Positions 8,903 to 16,463 of a stretch of DNA of 64,000 bases are shown piece after piece. This stretch comes from Holdemania massiliensis (lineage in GTDB: Bacteria > Bacillota_I > Bacilli_A > Erysipelotrichales > Erysipelotrichaceae). The translations under genes and the position numbers were made by a program. Under the pieces are notes generated by a model. That model ran no database searches, was not told where the DNA came from, and was given only the letters and a program-made list of their open reading frames with translations. How positions within the stretch are numbered: the first letter of the stretch is position 1; each line of letters starts with the position of its first letter. The stretch spans positions 2,356,001 to 2,420,000 of the forward strand of contig NZ_JAKNTK010000001.1 in assembly GCF_022440805.1 (NCBI RefSeq), written 5' to 3'.

Positions 8903-9691
8903 ATGAAAGAATTTCAAATGTTTTTCTTTGACGTCGATGGAACGCTTTTGGATAATCGCAGCCATCGGATTTCCCCGGCAGTGATTGAAGCCCTGCACAC
9001 GCTGCAGCAGCGTGGCAAAAAGATCGTGATCAGTTCAGGCCGGGATGTCCATACGATCATGTCGATGCCGCAGCTGGCCGCGATCCAGTGGGATGGCTAT
9101 ATCTGCCGCAACGGCAGCGTTGTTGCCGACCAACATCAGAATGAGCTGTTCCGTTATTTCTTCGATCTGGAAACGATGCACAGACTTGAAGAAGTATCCC
9201 AGAAGCTCGCATCCCCCATTCAATACATGGGCCATACAGACTGGCTGAACCTGCCGCCGACCGAGGATTTCAGGGCCGCCTGCGCTTTCTTTCACCGGGA
9301 TCCCAACGCGATTGAGATTCGTCCGACCTTACCCGACGAACAGGCGACCATGGCGCTGGCTTTTGACAAAGCGCAAAGCGATTATACCGAATATCGTCAG
9401 ATTCCCGGGCTGACTGTGCTGCCGACACCGTTTCACTATGCCGATTTAGTCGCTAAAGGGATTGACAAAAGCACCGGCATTACATTGCTTTGTCAGCATC
9501 TGAACCTTGATCCGCGGGATACCATGGCTTTTGGCGATGGGATCAATGATTTGGAAATGCTGCAGGCTGCCGGCATCGGCGTGGCCATGGGACAGGGACG
9601 GGATGAAATTAAAGCTATCGCTGATTATGTCAGTGACAGCGTGGAAAAGGACGGCATTGTCAGTGCTTTGAAAGCTTTTGGTCAGATTTAA
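8903..9691 (+). CDS. HAD-superfamily (Cof-type) phosphatase
   Basis: Cytoplasmic phosphatase of the Cof/YbiV subfamily (262 residues), acting on sugar or nucleotide phosphates. HAD motif I is DVDGT (nucleophile Asp10, acid Asp12), motif II follows VISSGR, motif III is a Lys near 194, and motif IV is FGDGINDLEML near 212. The C2-type cap lies between. I chose the ATG at 8903 because GAGGTG lies six bases before it; the in-frame GTG at 8894 is part of that ribosome site. A TATAAT at 8876-8881 may be the -10 element. It stands alone, divergent from the serine hydrolase. Confidence 0.9.
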   Translation: MKEFQMFFFDVDGTLLDNRSHRISPAVIEALHTLQQRGKKIVISSGRDVHTIMSMPQLAAIQWDGYICRNGSVVADQHQNELFRYFFDLETMHRLEEVSQKLASPIQYMGHTDWLNLPPTEDFRAACAFFHRDPNAIEIRPTLPDEQATMALAFDKAQSDYTEYRQIPGLTVLPTPFHYADLVAKGIDKSTGITLLCQHLNLDPRDTMAFGDGINDLEMLQAAGIGVAMGQGRDEIKAIADYVSDSVEKDGIVSALKAFGQI

Positions 9692-9722
9692 GCGGATCTC
9701 AGTCCGCTTTTCATTTTTTTAA
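9690..9722 (+). terminator. Terminator after the HAD phosphatase gene
   Basis: The arms AAGCGGA and TCCGCTT enclose a six-base loop and are followed by TTCATTTTTTT, overlapping the stop codon. Confidence 0.8.
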
Positions 9723-9728
9723 AATTTA

Positions 9729-9757
9729 TTTGACTTAGTCAAATATATGATTATAAT
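9729..9757 (+). promoter_or_regulatory. MarR operon promoter with palindromic operator
   Basis: TTGACT (9730-9735) and TATAAT (9752-9757) are 16 bases apart. The -35 element lies inside a perfect inverted repeat, TTTGACTTAGTCAAA (9729-9743), whose two 7-base arms flank one base. A MarR dimer bound here would block RNA polymerase, so autoregulation is likely. The operator role is inferred from symmetry and position. Confidence 0.75.
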
Positions 9758-9779
9758 GAAGCGTATCAGGAGGTGTCTT

Positions 9780-10202
9780 ATGCAAGTTTCTTTTTCTTAT
9801 CTGATCTGCCAGCTGCGCAAGGATTACACGGCCTTTCTGCAGTCGCGGCTGGATGCGTTTGAATTAACCGTCGGTCTGTTCCCGTATTTGATTTATCTTG
9901 AGCATGCCGGCGCCTGTACCCCCTCCGCAATGGCAAAGCAGCTGCGCCAGGATAACGGCCACATCACCCGCTGTCTGGACAAGCTGGAAAAACTGGACTG
10001 TCTGAAGCGCTGCCGCAGCGAACAGGATGGCCGCGCGTTTGTCGTATCGCTGACGAAAAAGGGCCGGCAGATCTGTCAGGAAATCACGGCGGCCAACCGT
10101 CAATGGGAGCAGCGGGCGCTCGAAAGCCTTTCAGAGGATCAGAAAAATCAGCTGAATCAGCTTTTAATTCAGGTGGTTCAGGATCTGAGGCCAGCCCGAT
10201 GA
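9780..10202 (+). CDS. MarR-family transcriptional regulator
   Basis: DNA-binding repressor of 140 residues, typical of the family. The winged-helix core is recognisable: TPSAMAKQLRQDNGHITRCLDKLEKL is the recognition part, followed by the wing DGRAFVVSLTKKG. The start at 9780 has a strong AGGAGGT five bases upstream; the earlier in-frame ATG has none. Two Cys residues close together (Cys-Leu-Lys-Arg-Cys near residue 70) could sense oxidants or reactive electrophiles, but that is a guess. It overlaps the next gene (ATGA) and probably controls the whole three-gene operon and itself. Confidence 0.9.
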   Translation: MQVSFSYLICQLRKDYTAFLQSRLDAFELTVGLFPYLIYLEHAGACTPSAMAKQLRQDNGHITRCLDKLEKLDCLKRCRSEQDGRAFVVSLTKKGRQICQEITAANRQWEQRALESLSEDQKNQLNQLLIQVVQDLRPAR

Positions 10203-11305
10203 AGCACGCCTGCTTAGCCCCGATTGTTATCGGCGGCTGTGAGTTCAAAAACCGGATCTTTTTCGCACCGACAACGCTGGGTTTAAAAGCGGAGGAAAAA
10301 ACACGCAGGCTGAAAGCGATTGCGGCGGGTCAGACGGCGCTGATCATCCTGCCGGACATTCCTGTTCTGGGCGCCGGCAGCCTGCAGAATCATCGGACAT
10401 TTGCGTCTTATCAGCAGCTCATCCAGCAGCTGCACGCGGAAGGCTGCAAGGTTTCTGCCCAGCTGCATCTGTCGGATACTAATTTTAAAGTGATGCTGAA
10501 ATCCGTACCGGCGCTGATCACCCATAAGCTCAGCGCGGATCAGCTGCGCCAGAAAGTCAACGATTCTGCCGCTGTCACAGTCAACGAAATGTCGTTATCC
10601 CGAATCCAAGAAATTATTGCCGCTTTTGGCCGCAGCGCCCAACTGGCCCAAAAAGTCGGGTTCGACATGGTGCAGATTCATGGGGATCGGCTGGTCGGCA
10701 GCTTTAGTTCCTCCCTCATCAACCAGCGCAAGGATGACTACGGCGGCAGTTTAACGCATCGAATGCGGTTTGCCTTGGAAGTCATCCGTGAAGTTCGTCA
10801 GCACTGCACGCTGCCCATCGATTATAAATTAGCCGTTCGCCAGACCGATCCGGATTACGGCAAAGCCGGCGTTTGGGAGCAGGACTTGGATCCTGTGGTC
10901 AGCTGGCTGGATCAGGCTGGCGTTGACTGCTTCCACGTTGCCTTAGCTAATCATGGTGCTCTGACTGATACAATTCCGCCGGCCAATCATCCGGTTTTCT
11001 CTGGGGAAGGCTGTTTTCTCAAATTTGCGGAGCAGGTCAAAGCTCTGACAGCCAAACCGGTAATTGGCGTCGGCAGTCTGCGCCATCCGGATATGATTGA
11101 TCAGGCGATTGAAAGCGGACGCATCGACGCGGCTGCCATGAGCCGGCAGCTGATCGCGGATTCTAACTGGGTTATTCAACTCATGGAAGATCATCCGGAG
11201 CAAATCCAATATTGTATCGGCTGCAATCAGAAATGTCTGCAAGGTTTGATGAATCATCAGGGAATTCATTGTATCTATGAACAGAAAGGAAGTAAAATGG
11301 AATGA
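10199..11305 (+). CDS. Old-yellow-enzyme-type oxidoreductase with Fe-S motif, C-terminal domain lacking
   Basis: FMN-dependent TIM-barrel oxidoreductase (368 residues) of the NADH:flavin oxidoreductase family, which reduces activated C=C bonds. The family signature is seen around residue 155-185: FDMVQIHGDRL, then LINQRKDDYGGSL. Near the C terminus the spacing C-x2-C-x3-C-x11-C (CIGCNQKC to the last Cys) matches the 4Fe-4S site of 2,4-dienoyl-CoA reductase-like enzymes. Those enzymes continue with a FAD/NAD(P) domain of about 300 residues; here the protein stops just after the cluster. Electrons may therefore come from a partner, perhaps the flavodoxin encoded next. I chose the ATG that overlaps the MarR stop. 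Confidence 0.85.
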   Translation: MKHACLAPIVIGGCEFKNRIFFAPTTLGLKAEEKTRRLKAIAAGQTALIILPDIPVLGAGSLQNHRTFASYQQLIQQLHAEGCKVSAQLHLSDTNFKVMLKSVPALITHKLSADQLRQKVNDSAAVTVNEMSLSRIQEIIAAFGRSAQLAQKVGFDMVQIHGDRLVGSFSSSLINQRKDDYGGSLTHRMRFALEVIREVRQHCTLPIDYKLAVRQTDPDYGKAGVWEQDLDPVVSWLDQAGVDCFHVALANHGALTDTIPPANHPVFSGEGCFLKFAEQVKALTAKPVIGVGSLRHPDMIDQAIESGRIDAAAMSRQLIADSNWVIQLMEDHPEQIQYCIGCNQKCLQGLMNHQGIHCIYEQKGSKME

Positions 11306-11814
11306 AAATCGCGATTGTCTATCAAAGTTTGACCGGAAATACCCGTCAGCTGGCAGAAGCTGTCCAAGCCGTTCTGCCAAGTGAAATGCTTTTCTACATC
11401 GGAACCCCGGACGCTGAAGCGCTAAAAGCAGATTTGATTTTTGCCGGATCCTGGACTGACAAAGGGCTCTTTTCCCAACCAATGCTTGATTTTCTGGCAC
11501 AATGTCACAACAAGTCTCTGGCCTTGTTTGCGACCTGCGGTTTTGGCCAGGCAGAAGAATACTATCAAGCAATTCTGCAGTGGACAGCTGCTAAAATTCC
11601 TGCTGACAATTTGATTTTAGCCAGCTTTGCCTGCCAGGGACGCATGCCTGAGTCCGTCAAACAGCGCTATCAGGCGATGCAGGCCAAAGAGCCGGATAAC
11701 CCACGCTGGACTTCCTTGCTGGAAAACTATGACAGCGCTTTATCCCATCCTGACAATACCGATTTACAGCGCTGCCAACAGTTTGCCCGCGATGTTTTGA
11801 CAAAAATAAAATAG
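11302..11814 (+). CDS. Flavodoxin-family protein
   Basis: FMN-binding electron carrier of about 170 residues. The phosphate-binding loop SLTGNTRQLAEAV is at residues 9-21 and the later FATCGFGQAEEYY region fits the FMN loop. It overlaps the preceding OYE gene by four bases (ATGA), so both are coupled. The combination suggests that it delivers electrons to the Fe-S/FMN enzyme; that is inference. No partner reductase is encoded in the window. Confidence 0.85.
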   Translation: MKIAIVYQSLTGNTRQLAEAVQAVLPSEMLFYIGTPDAEALKADLIFAGSWTDKGLFSQPMLDFLAQCHNKSLALFATCGFGQAEEYYQAILQWTAAKIPADNLILASFACQGRMPESVKQRYQAMQAKEPDNPRWTSLLENYDSALSHPDNTDLQRCQQFARDVLTKIK

Positions 11815-11852
11815 AGGAAAAATCTCTCACTGACACGATGTTTGAGAGAACC

Positions 11853-11890
11853 AAAAAATCAGCAGAAAACAAATTTCCGCTGATTTTTTT
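11853..11890. terminator. Bidirectional terminator between flavodoxin and methyltransferase
   Basis: AAAAAATCAGC and GCTGATTTTTTT form a stem around a 15-base loop. A T-run follows on the plus strand, and an A-run precedes it so it can also end the convergent methyltransferase transcript. Confidence 0.8.
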
Positions 11891-11940
11891 TGATTTTATG
11901 AACGAAGATTATGCGCTTGCTTCGCACTTACACTATTTGC

Positions 11941-12591
11941 TTATTTTCTGCATAAACAATGCAGCACAGTTCCATCTTCCGGTTTATATATTTCGCCTTT
12001 TTCACACAACAAGACAGTATATCCGGTATCTTCTGCAAATCGGATTAATTCATTTGAATCGAAGGTTTCCCAATATATTTTTGCATCAGCATACGGATAA
12101 AATCGTCGGCCTTTCATATATTCTTTATAGTTATCCATTTCAAACCCGTAATCATGACCTGAAAAGCTCAACAAACCGTCTGTTGTTAAAACGCGTTTAC
12201 ACGCTGATAAAAATTCATGTTTATATTCATTGCCATAGAACAAGCCAAACGTTTGCGCCCATATAATAACGGCATCAAACGAATTATTTTCAAAAGGCAG
12301 CTGATGCCCGTCATACCATTTAAACGCAATATCATAACCTTTTTCAGACGATAACGTTGTGACTCGACTGATGACTTCATGAGAAATATCAATCCCTGTA
12401 ACCACAAACCCCATATCAGACAAGACAAAAGCCTCTCTTCCCAAGCCACATCCCACGTCCAAGATTTTTGATTTTTCGGGGAAAAGCTTCGCAACGGTCA
12501 GCTCCCATTTTTTCAAACGCGAACTTTCCAAGTGCTCCATTTCATTAACATTTTCCTTTGTTTCATACCATTCGGTAACAATACTGCGCAT
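11941..12591 (-). CDS. SAM-dependent class I methyltransferase
   Basis: A 216-residue Rossmann-fold methyltransferase. Motif I is ILDVGCGLGREAF (about residues 43-55), motif II ends in GIDIS, and the central DAVIIWAQTFGLFY strand corresponds to motif IV. Nothing identifies the substrate; such small enzymes can methylate metabolites, antibiotics or rRNA. The gene is clearly more AT-rich than its neighbours and is bounded by its own terminator, hinting at recent acquisition. The 234 bases upstream contain no gene I can support. Confidence 0.82.
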   Translation of the reverse strand: MRSIVTEWYETKENVNEMEHLESSRLKKWELTVAKLFPEKSKILDVGCGLGREAFVLSDMGFVVTGIDISHEVISRVTTLSSEKGYDIAFKWYDGHQLPFENNSFDAVIIWAQTFGLFYGNEYKHEFLSACKRVLTTDGLLSFSGHDYGFEMDNYKEYMKGRRFYPYADAKIYWETFDSNELIRFAEDTGYTVLLCEKGEIYKPEDGTVLHCLCRK

Positions 12592-12825
12592 TAGGACGTG
12601 CCTCCTATGACATAAAATAGCATCATCGTTGATAACGGAGAAATTACACCGTATATCCCATTGCCGTATAACTTAATCTTATGTGCTTCCTGTAGGCTCC
12701 GATTGAAGAAATCCGCCGAGAATTGGGGACTGCCTCATAACAAACCTTTTGTGGAAGAGGATCCCTTCTTTCAAAAGGGCTTGACCGAGAAACTGTTTTC
12801 AGTCCCGCGGCTTTCCTGCGTCAGT

Positions 12826-13710
12826 CTACTCTGCTCTGTGATTCGCTCGTACAAACGGCTCGTCGATATGTTCATCTATCAACAGCCCATATTTTTGAGG
12901 TCTTCTGTAGGCATTGCCGTGGACTTCGCTGCGGCGATATTCCCGCAGCTGTTTTAAATCTAATGCTGCGAGATAGACCCCCTCTTTTTCATCCGCCTGT
13001 AAAATACAGGTATCTCTTGACCCTTCCAAACCTGGCAAATACGCAACGCCGTCGAAGACCGTTGAATTTCCATTGCAGTCGGGCACTGTATCCGGGTAGT
13101 TGCAGGTTGCCACGCAAAGCATATTTTCGTAAGCTCTGGCGCGAAGCTGCGACAGCCGATTGATCTCCATTGGACAAGCGTTGGGTGTAAGAATGACCTC
13201 TGCGCCTTTGAGCATCAGAATCCGGGCACTTTCAGGAAATTCACGGTCAAAGCAGATCATGGCGCCCACCTTCACTTTTCCGCAGGCGGTATCGAGTTCT
13301 GCCACCTCAAACTCTTCCCCACGGGTTAAATGACTTTCGACATCAAAATCACACGTATGAAATTTGGCGAAGGTCAATATCCGATGTCCTAAACGGTCAA
13401 ATAAAATCAGCGTATTGCGCGGGCCGGTTGCGTAAGTTTCCAGCAGCGTGATGCCGATGGCCATTTCTAATTTCTGGGCAAGTTTACCGAACTGACAGAT
13501 AAAATCACTATCAGCCGGAATGGCTTCCGCCATCCATTCAGAACCAGGACGGTCATATATCGCATAGCCATTGCTCCACATCTCTGGAAACAAAGCAAGA
13601 TCAGCACCCATTTTTTTCGCTTTCCTGCAGGCATCCAGACCTTTTTCAAGATTTCCCTGCAGACTGCCTGTCGGAGTAAGCTGCAGCAAAGCTATTTTTA
13701 ACTTATCCAT
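12826..13710 (-). CDS. Nitrilase-superfamily carbon-nitrogen hydrolase
   Basis: Cytoplasmic amidase/carbamoylase-like enzyme of 294 residues. The Glu-Lys-Cys triad is visible: Glu in LFPEMWSNG, Lys in TFAKFHTC and Cys in AMICFDREFP. Substrate class cannot be told; possible roles include deaminated-glutathione or omega-amide repair and carbamoylputrescine hydrolysis. The start at 13710 is preceded by GGAGGACTT; a start 30 bases further up would overlap the preceding gene. It is the last member of an operon with a NUDIX enzyme and a DUF6176-like protein. Confidence 0.87.
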   Translation of the reverse strand: MDKLKIALLQLTPTGSLQGNLEKGLDACRKAKKMGADLALFPEMWSNGYAIYDRPGSEWMAEAIPADSDFICQFGKLAQKLEMAIGITLLETYATGPRNTLILFDRLGHRILTFAKFHTCDFDVESHLTRGEEFEVAELDTACGKVKVGAMICFDREFPESARILMLKGAEVILTPNACPMEINRLSQLRARAYENMLCVATCNYPDTVPDCNGNSTVFDGVAYLPGLEGSRDTCILQADEKEGVYLAALDLKQLREYRRSEVHGNAYRRPQKYGLLIDEHIDEPFVRANHRAE

Positions 13711-13736
13711 TTTAAGTCCTCCAATTCGAAAGTTTT

Positions 13737-14117
13737 TCAACGGTTAGCGATAGAACTGTCCTGTTCCCCGATGGCCGCCAGCAGCGCCTGCTGAACCCGC
13801 GGATCGGCAAAGCAGTTGACCGAAAGCAGCTCGACAGGAGAAACCGCAGGATCAATGCACTCCCGCCAGTATTTCAAGTGAACCTGATCAATCGGATGCT
13901 CTGATACCAAGACATCTTGACCCGCACCCTGCAGATCAACCCAGGTCAGAGTCATGCCGTTTTCCCCTTCCTCCATAAAAATAGCTTCCAGCGCCATTTT
14001 TTCATCCGCCAATGTTGCCTGCACTTCAGCATGACGTTGATTCAGCACTTCCATCCATTCACGGGCCAGCGTTTCTTTTCCCGGCCGCACCGCGTAGCGG
14101 GTCATTGTCAGCTTCAT
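13737..14117 (-). CDS. Small DUF6176-like protein
   Basis: A 126-residue cytoplasmic protein that resembles the DUF6176 family (motif KETLAREWMEVLNQRHAEV near the N terminus). No catalytic motif is evident; the fold may be a ferredoxin-like alpha-beta barrel similar to small-molecule-binding or monooxygenase-like proteins, which is a guess. The start was placed at 14117 because it overlaps the preceding NUDIX stop (ATGA) and has AGGAG upstream. It lies between a NUDIX hydrolase and a nitrilase, suggesting that all three serve one metabolite-handling task. Confidence 0.7.
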   Translation of the reverse strand: MKLTMTRYAVRPGKETLAREWMEVLNQRHAEVQATLADEKMALEAIFMEEGENGMTLTWVDLQGAGQDVLVSEHPIDQVHLKYWRECIDPAVSPVELLSVNCFADPRVQQALLAAIGEQDSSIANR

Positions 14118-14635
14118 CCTTTCAGAATCTCCTGAATCAGCGGCGGCACCCAAACTGAAAAATCGGCGAACTTTCCGGCCATCATCCAGGCTTCAAAATC
14201 TTCCAGCGCAAGCCAGCGTGCTTCTGTCACTTCTTCGTTCTGCAGTATTAGCTCTGCGGTATCTATATCCAAGCGAATATGAAAGACCGCGATTTTCTGA
14301 TGGGGACGAAATACATTTCCTAACCATTCGCAGTTTGAAGGAGCAACGGAAATTCCCAATTCTTCTTTGAGTTCACGCTGGATGGCAGCGAAACAGGATT
14401 CCCGAAAACGCACCATACCGCCCGGACACTCCCATTTTCCGCCCTGACTTTTTTGGTTTGCCCGGCGTGAAACGAGGATCTGATGATCATGATTTTCAAT
14501 AAAAGCGATAGCGCCTAAAAGCAAAACTGATTCCGGGACTGAATAATTCCGCAGCACCGGATAAGAAAGCCGTCGGCCTTGACTATCGCAGGCTGCCAGC
14601 GGCTCAGCTTCTTGTTTCAGATCGGTCTTCTGCAT
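14114..14635 (-). CDS. NUDIX hydrolase
   Basis: Second NUDIX enzyme in the window (173 residues). Its box is complete: GGMVRFRESCFAAIQRELK then EELGI, about residues 77-100. The preceding CPGG and the outer RRANQKSQGGKWECPGG resemble ADP-ribose or nucleotide-sugar pyrophosphatases, but the substrate is not determined. The start at 14635 has a GGTGGAAGG ribosome site; a longer frame begins at 14671. It opens a tightly overlapping operon with the DUF6176-like and nitrilase genes, and follows the LCP gene by about 45 bases. Confidence 0.85.
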   Translation of the reverse strand: MQKTDLKQEAEPLAACDSQGRRLSYPVLRNYSVPESVLLLGAIAFIENHDHQILVSRRANQKSQGGKWECPGGMVRFRESCFAAIQRELKEELGISVAPSNCEWLGNVFRPHQKIAVFHIRLDIDTAELILQNEEVTEARWLALEDFEAWMMAGKFADFSVWVPPLIQEILKG

Positions 14636-14680
14636 CTTCCTTCCACCCTTTCCGGCATTCCGCCCAAACAAATTGCACGA

Positions 14681-16306
14681 TTATTTCAGCGGCGCAAATT
14701 TTTCATCATATTCTTCTTTGGAAATGACCGGGGCTTCATAAACCCAGTCGATGCTGAAAGAGATTGCCTTCGGCGCGTTGATCTCACTATCCTGATTGAA
14801 CACTCTGTGAATCGCTTTTTTGTTATCCTCGATTGAACCCTGATACAATCGTACAATCGACATCCGGTTGGGCGCCCGATCATTGACGCCGGAAATTCGA
14901 GTGCCGATCAGATTAAACACATTCTGATTCTGGACATAACTGCGGTCCATTTTCTTCATCGTTAAATTGAACAAACCGATCATCTGTTCCATGCTTAAAT
15001 TCGTCGACACGTTCTCTCCCGCCGCATCCAGCACCTTCAGAGCTTTGTTTACGTCTTTGAGCCGCACCGCCTCGGTTAAGATCGCTTGGATCACCTGCTG
15101 CTGATTGCTCTGCCGCTGGAAATCACCGGAGTTGTATGAATGGCGTTCCCGGGCAAACGCCAGCGTCTGTTCGCCATTGAGGCGATTGACGCCCTGCGGC
15201 ACCCATACCGTCTGATGACCCCGTTCATCCGAAGAATCCTGACCGACAAATTCTTTCGGATTGTCAATGATCACCCCACCCAAAGCATCAACAATTTCAA
15301 TAATCCCATGGAAATTGCTTTCAAAATAGAAATCGATGTCGACATCCAGCAGCTGTTTCACCGTATCCATCGTACATTGCCGTCCGCGCACGCGGGAATT
15401 GTTGATCTTATCGGATTTCTGATTGGTATAACAGGCAATCGGCACATAGCTGTCGCGCGGAATGGACGTCAGCAGCACCGTCATGCTTCTCGGATTAACG
15501 GTCGCCAGCATCAGCGCATCCGAACGGTCGTCATCGACGCCGATGATCAGCACGGTAAACGGCTCCCGGGTTACATCCTTATCGCTGCCCGGTTCCGTTT
15601 TGATTGTCAGCGTGCGGTTAAAATTATGCACATCCCGCAAGGTTCCTAACGTATCCGCCACTTCCTCGTTGGTTTCAAACATACCCTTGTAGTTCTCCGG
15701 CAGCGCGGCAACATCAATTTCCTTGTTCAGCAGCCCTTTTAACAGGCGCGTGTAATCGGAATATTCTCGATAGGTCACTTTCAGCTTCAGTTTTTCAATC
15801 TCATTTTTCGGCATCTGATAACCCTGCTGAGCCTGTTCATCATCCAGAATACCGAATACCTTGCCGTTGAGATCATTGGCACTCTGCAACCCCGCATGTT
15901 CCTCATCGCCCAGCACGACAAAGGAAACACCGACGGTTTCCTGCACTGATCCCTGATTCATCATTTTATCCAGATTCACGTTCAGCCGGCCTTCAACATA
16001 CACACCGAAAGCACTGATCAAGCCGATCACAACGGCCGCAGTCATCGTCGTTTTCAGCAAGCTGACACTGCGGCGTCCGATTGCTAAAATCGCCAGAAAA
16101 TTCAAAATTAACGCCGCGATCAGCACGATCAGATTCAGACGGATAAATAAAGTTCGGCTCAGCGAGCTGAACTGCGTCAGTCCGATCATCGCCAGCACCA
16201 GAAACAAATTGGCAGTCAGCACGAAAAAAGCCATGATCTGATTGATCAAGGTTAAATCGCGCCGAACCTTCTTTTTCTTGCGCGGCTGAGTTTTGCGTTT
16301 GTCCAT
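14681..16306 (-). CDS. LCP (LytR-CpsA-Psr) family protein with inserted binding-protein-like domain
   Basis: Membrane enzyme that transfers lipid-linked polymers such as teichoic acid or capsule onto peptidoglycan. At 541 residues it is much longer than usual (about 300-350). After a basic N terminus there are three membrane helices (about 22-44, 56-75, 83-101). Residues ~119-240 resemble a periplasmic solute-binding domain (DLNGKVFGILDDEQ, LLNKEIDVAALPEN). The LCP core follows, with RSDALMLATVNP, SIPRDSYVPI and the Arg-rich LAFARERHS motif. The capsule locus at the right side of the window is a possible substrate source. GGAGG before the ATG at 16306 supports that start; an extended -10 (TGTTAAAAT) is near 16378-16386. 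Confidence 0.9.
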   Translation of the reverse strand: MDKRKTQPRKKKKVRRDLTLINQIMAFFVLTANLFLVLAMIGLTQFSSLSRTLFIRLNLIVLIAALILNFLAILAIGRRSVSLLKTTMTAAVVIGLISAFGVYVEGRLNVNLDKMMNQGSVQETVGVSFVVLGDEEHAGLQSANDLNGKVFGILDDEQAQQGYQMPKNEIEKLKLKVTYREYSDYTRLLKGLLNKEIDVAALPENYKGMFETNEEVADTLGTLRDVHNFNRTLTIKTEPGSDKDVTREPFTVLIIGVDDDRSDALMLATVNPRSMTVLLTSIPRDSYVPIACYTNQKSDKINNSRVRGRQCTMDTVKQLLDVDIDFYFESNFHGIIEIVDALGGVIIDNPKEFVGQDSSDERGHQTVWVPQGVNRLNGEQTLAFARERHSYNSGDFQRQSNQQQVIQAILTEAVRLKDVNKALKVLDAAGENVSTNLSMEQMIGLFNLTMKKMDRSYVQNQNVFNLIGTRISGVNDRAPNRMSIVRLYQGSIEDNKKAIHRVFNQDSEINAPKAISFSIDWVYEAPVISKEEYDEKFAPLK

Positions 16307-16434
16307 GTCGGCAGTCCTCCAGAGGTTTATCATTTCGTCATCATTTCAGGATAACGATCTTTTTAGCAACTGGATTTATTTTAACATAGAGTCCTTTTCT
16401 GTACAGGGATTTCTTTTTTTTGTAAGAATTTTGA

Positions 16435-16463
16435 AAAACTCCCGAACTAATCGTTCCGGGAGT
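16435..16463 (-). terminator. Terminator overlapping the P-type ATPase stop codon
   Basis: On the minus strand AAACTCCCGGAACG pairs with CGGGAGTTTTT around a loop holding the TAG stop. A T-run follows. Confidence 0.78.

Noticed and set aside
12661..12957. Plus-strand frame in the gap before the nitrilase gene
   Set aside because: Runs into the nitrilase gene on the opposite strand and has no recognisable motif or ribosome site.
15140..15649. Long plus-strand frame opposite the LCP gene
   Set aside because: Entirely inside a well-supported gene on the other strand, without ribosome site or family motifs.
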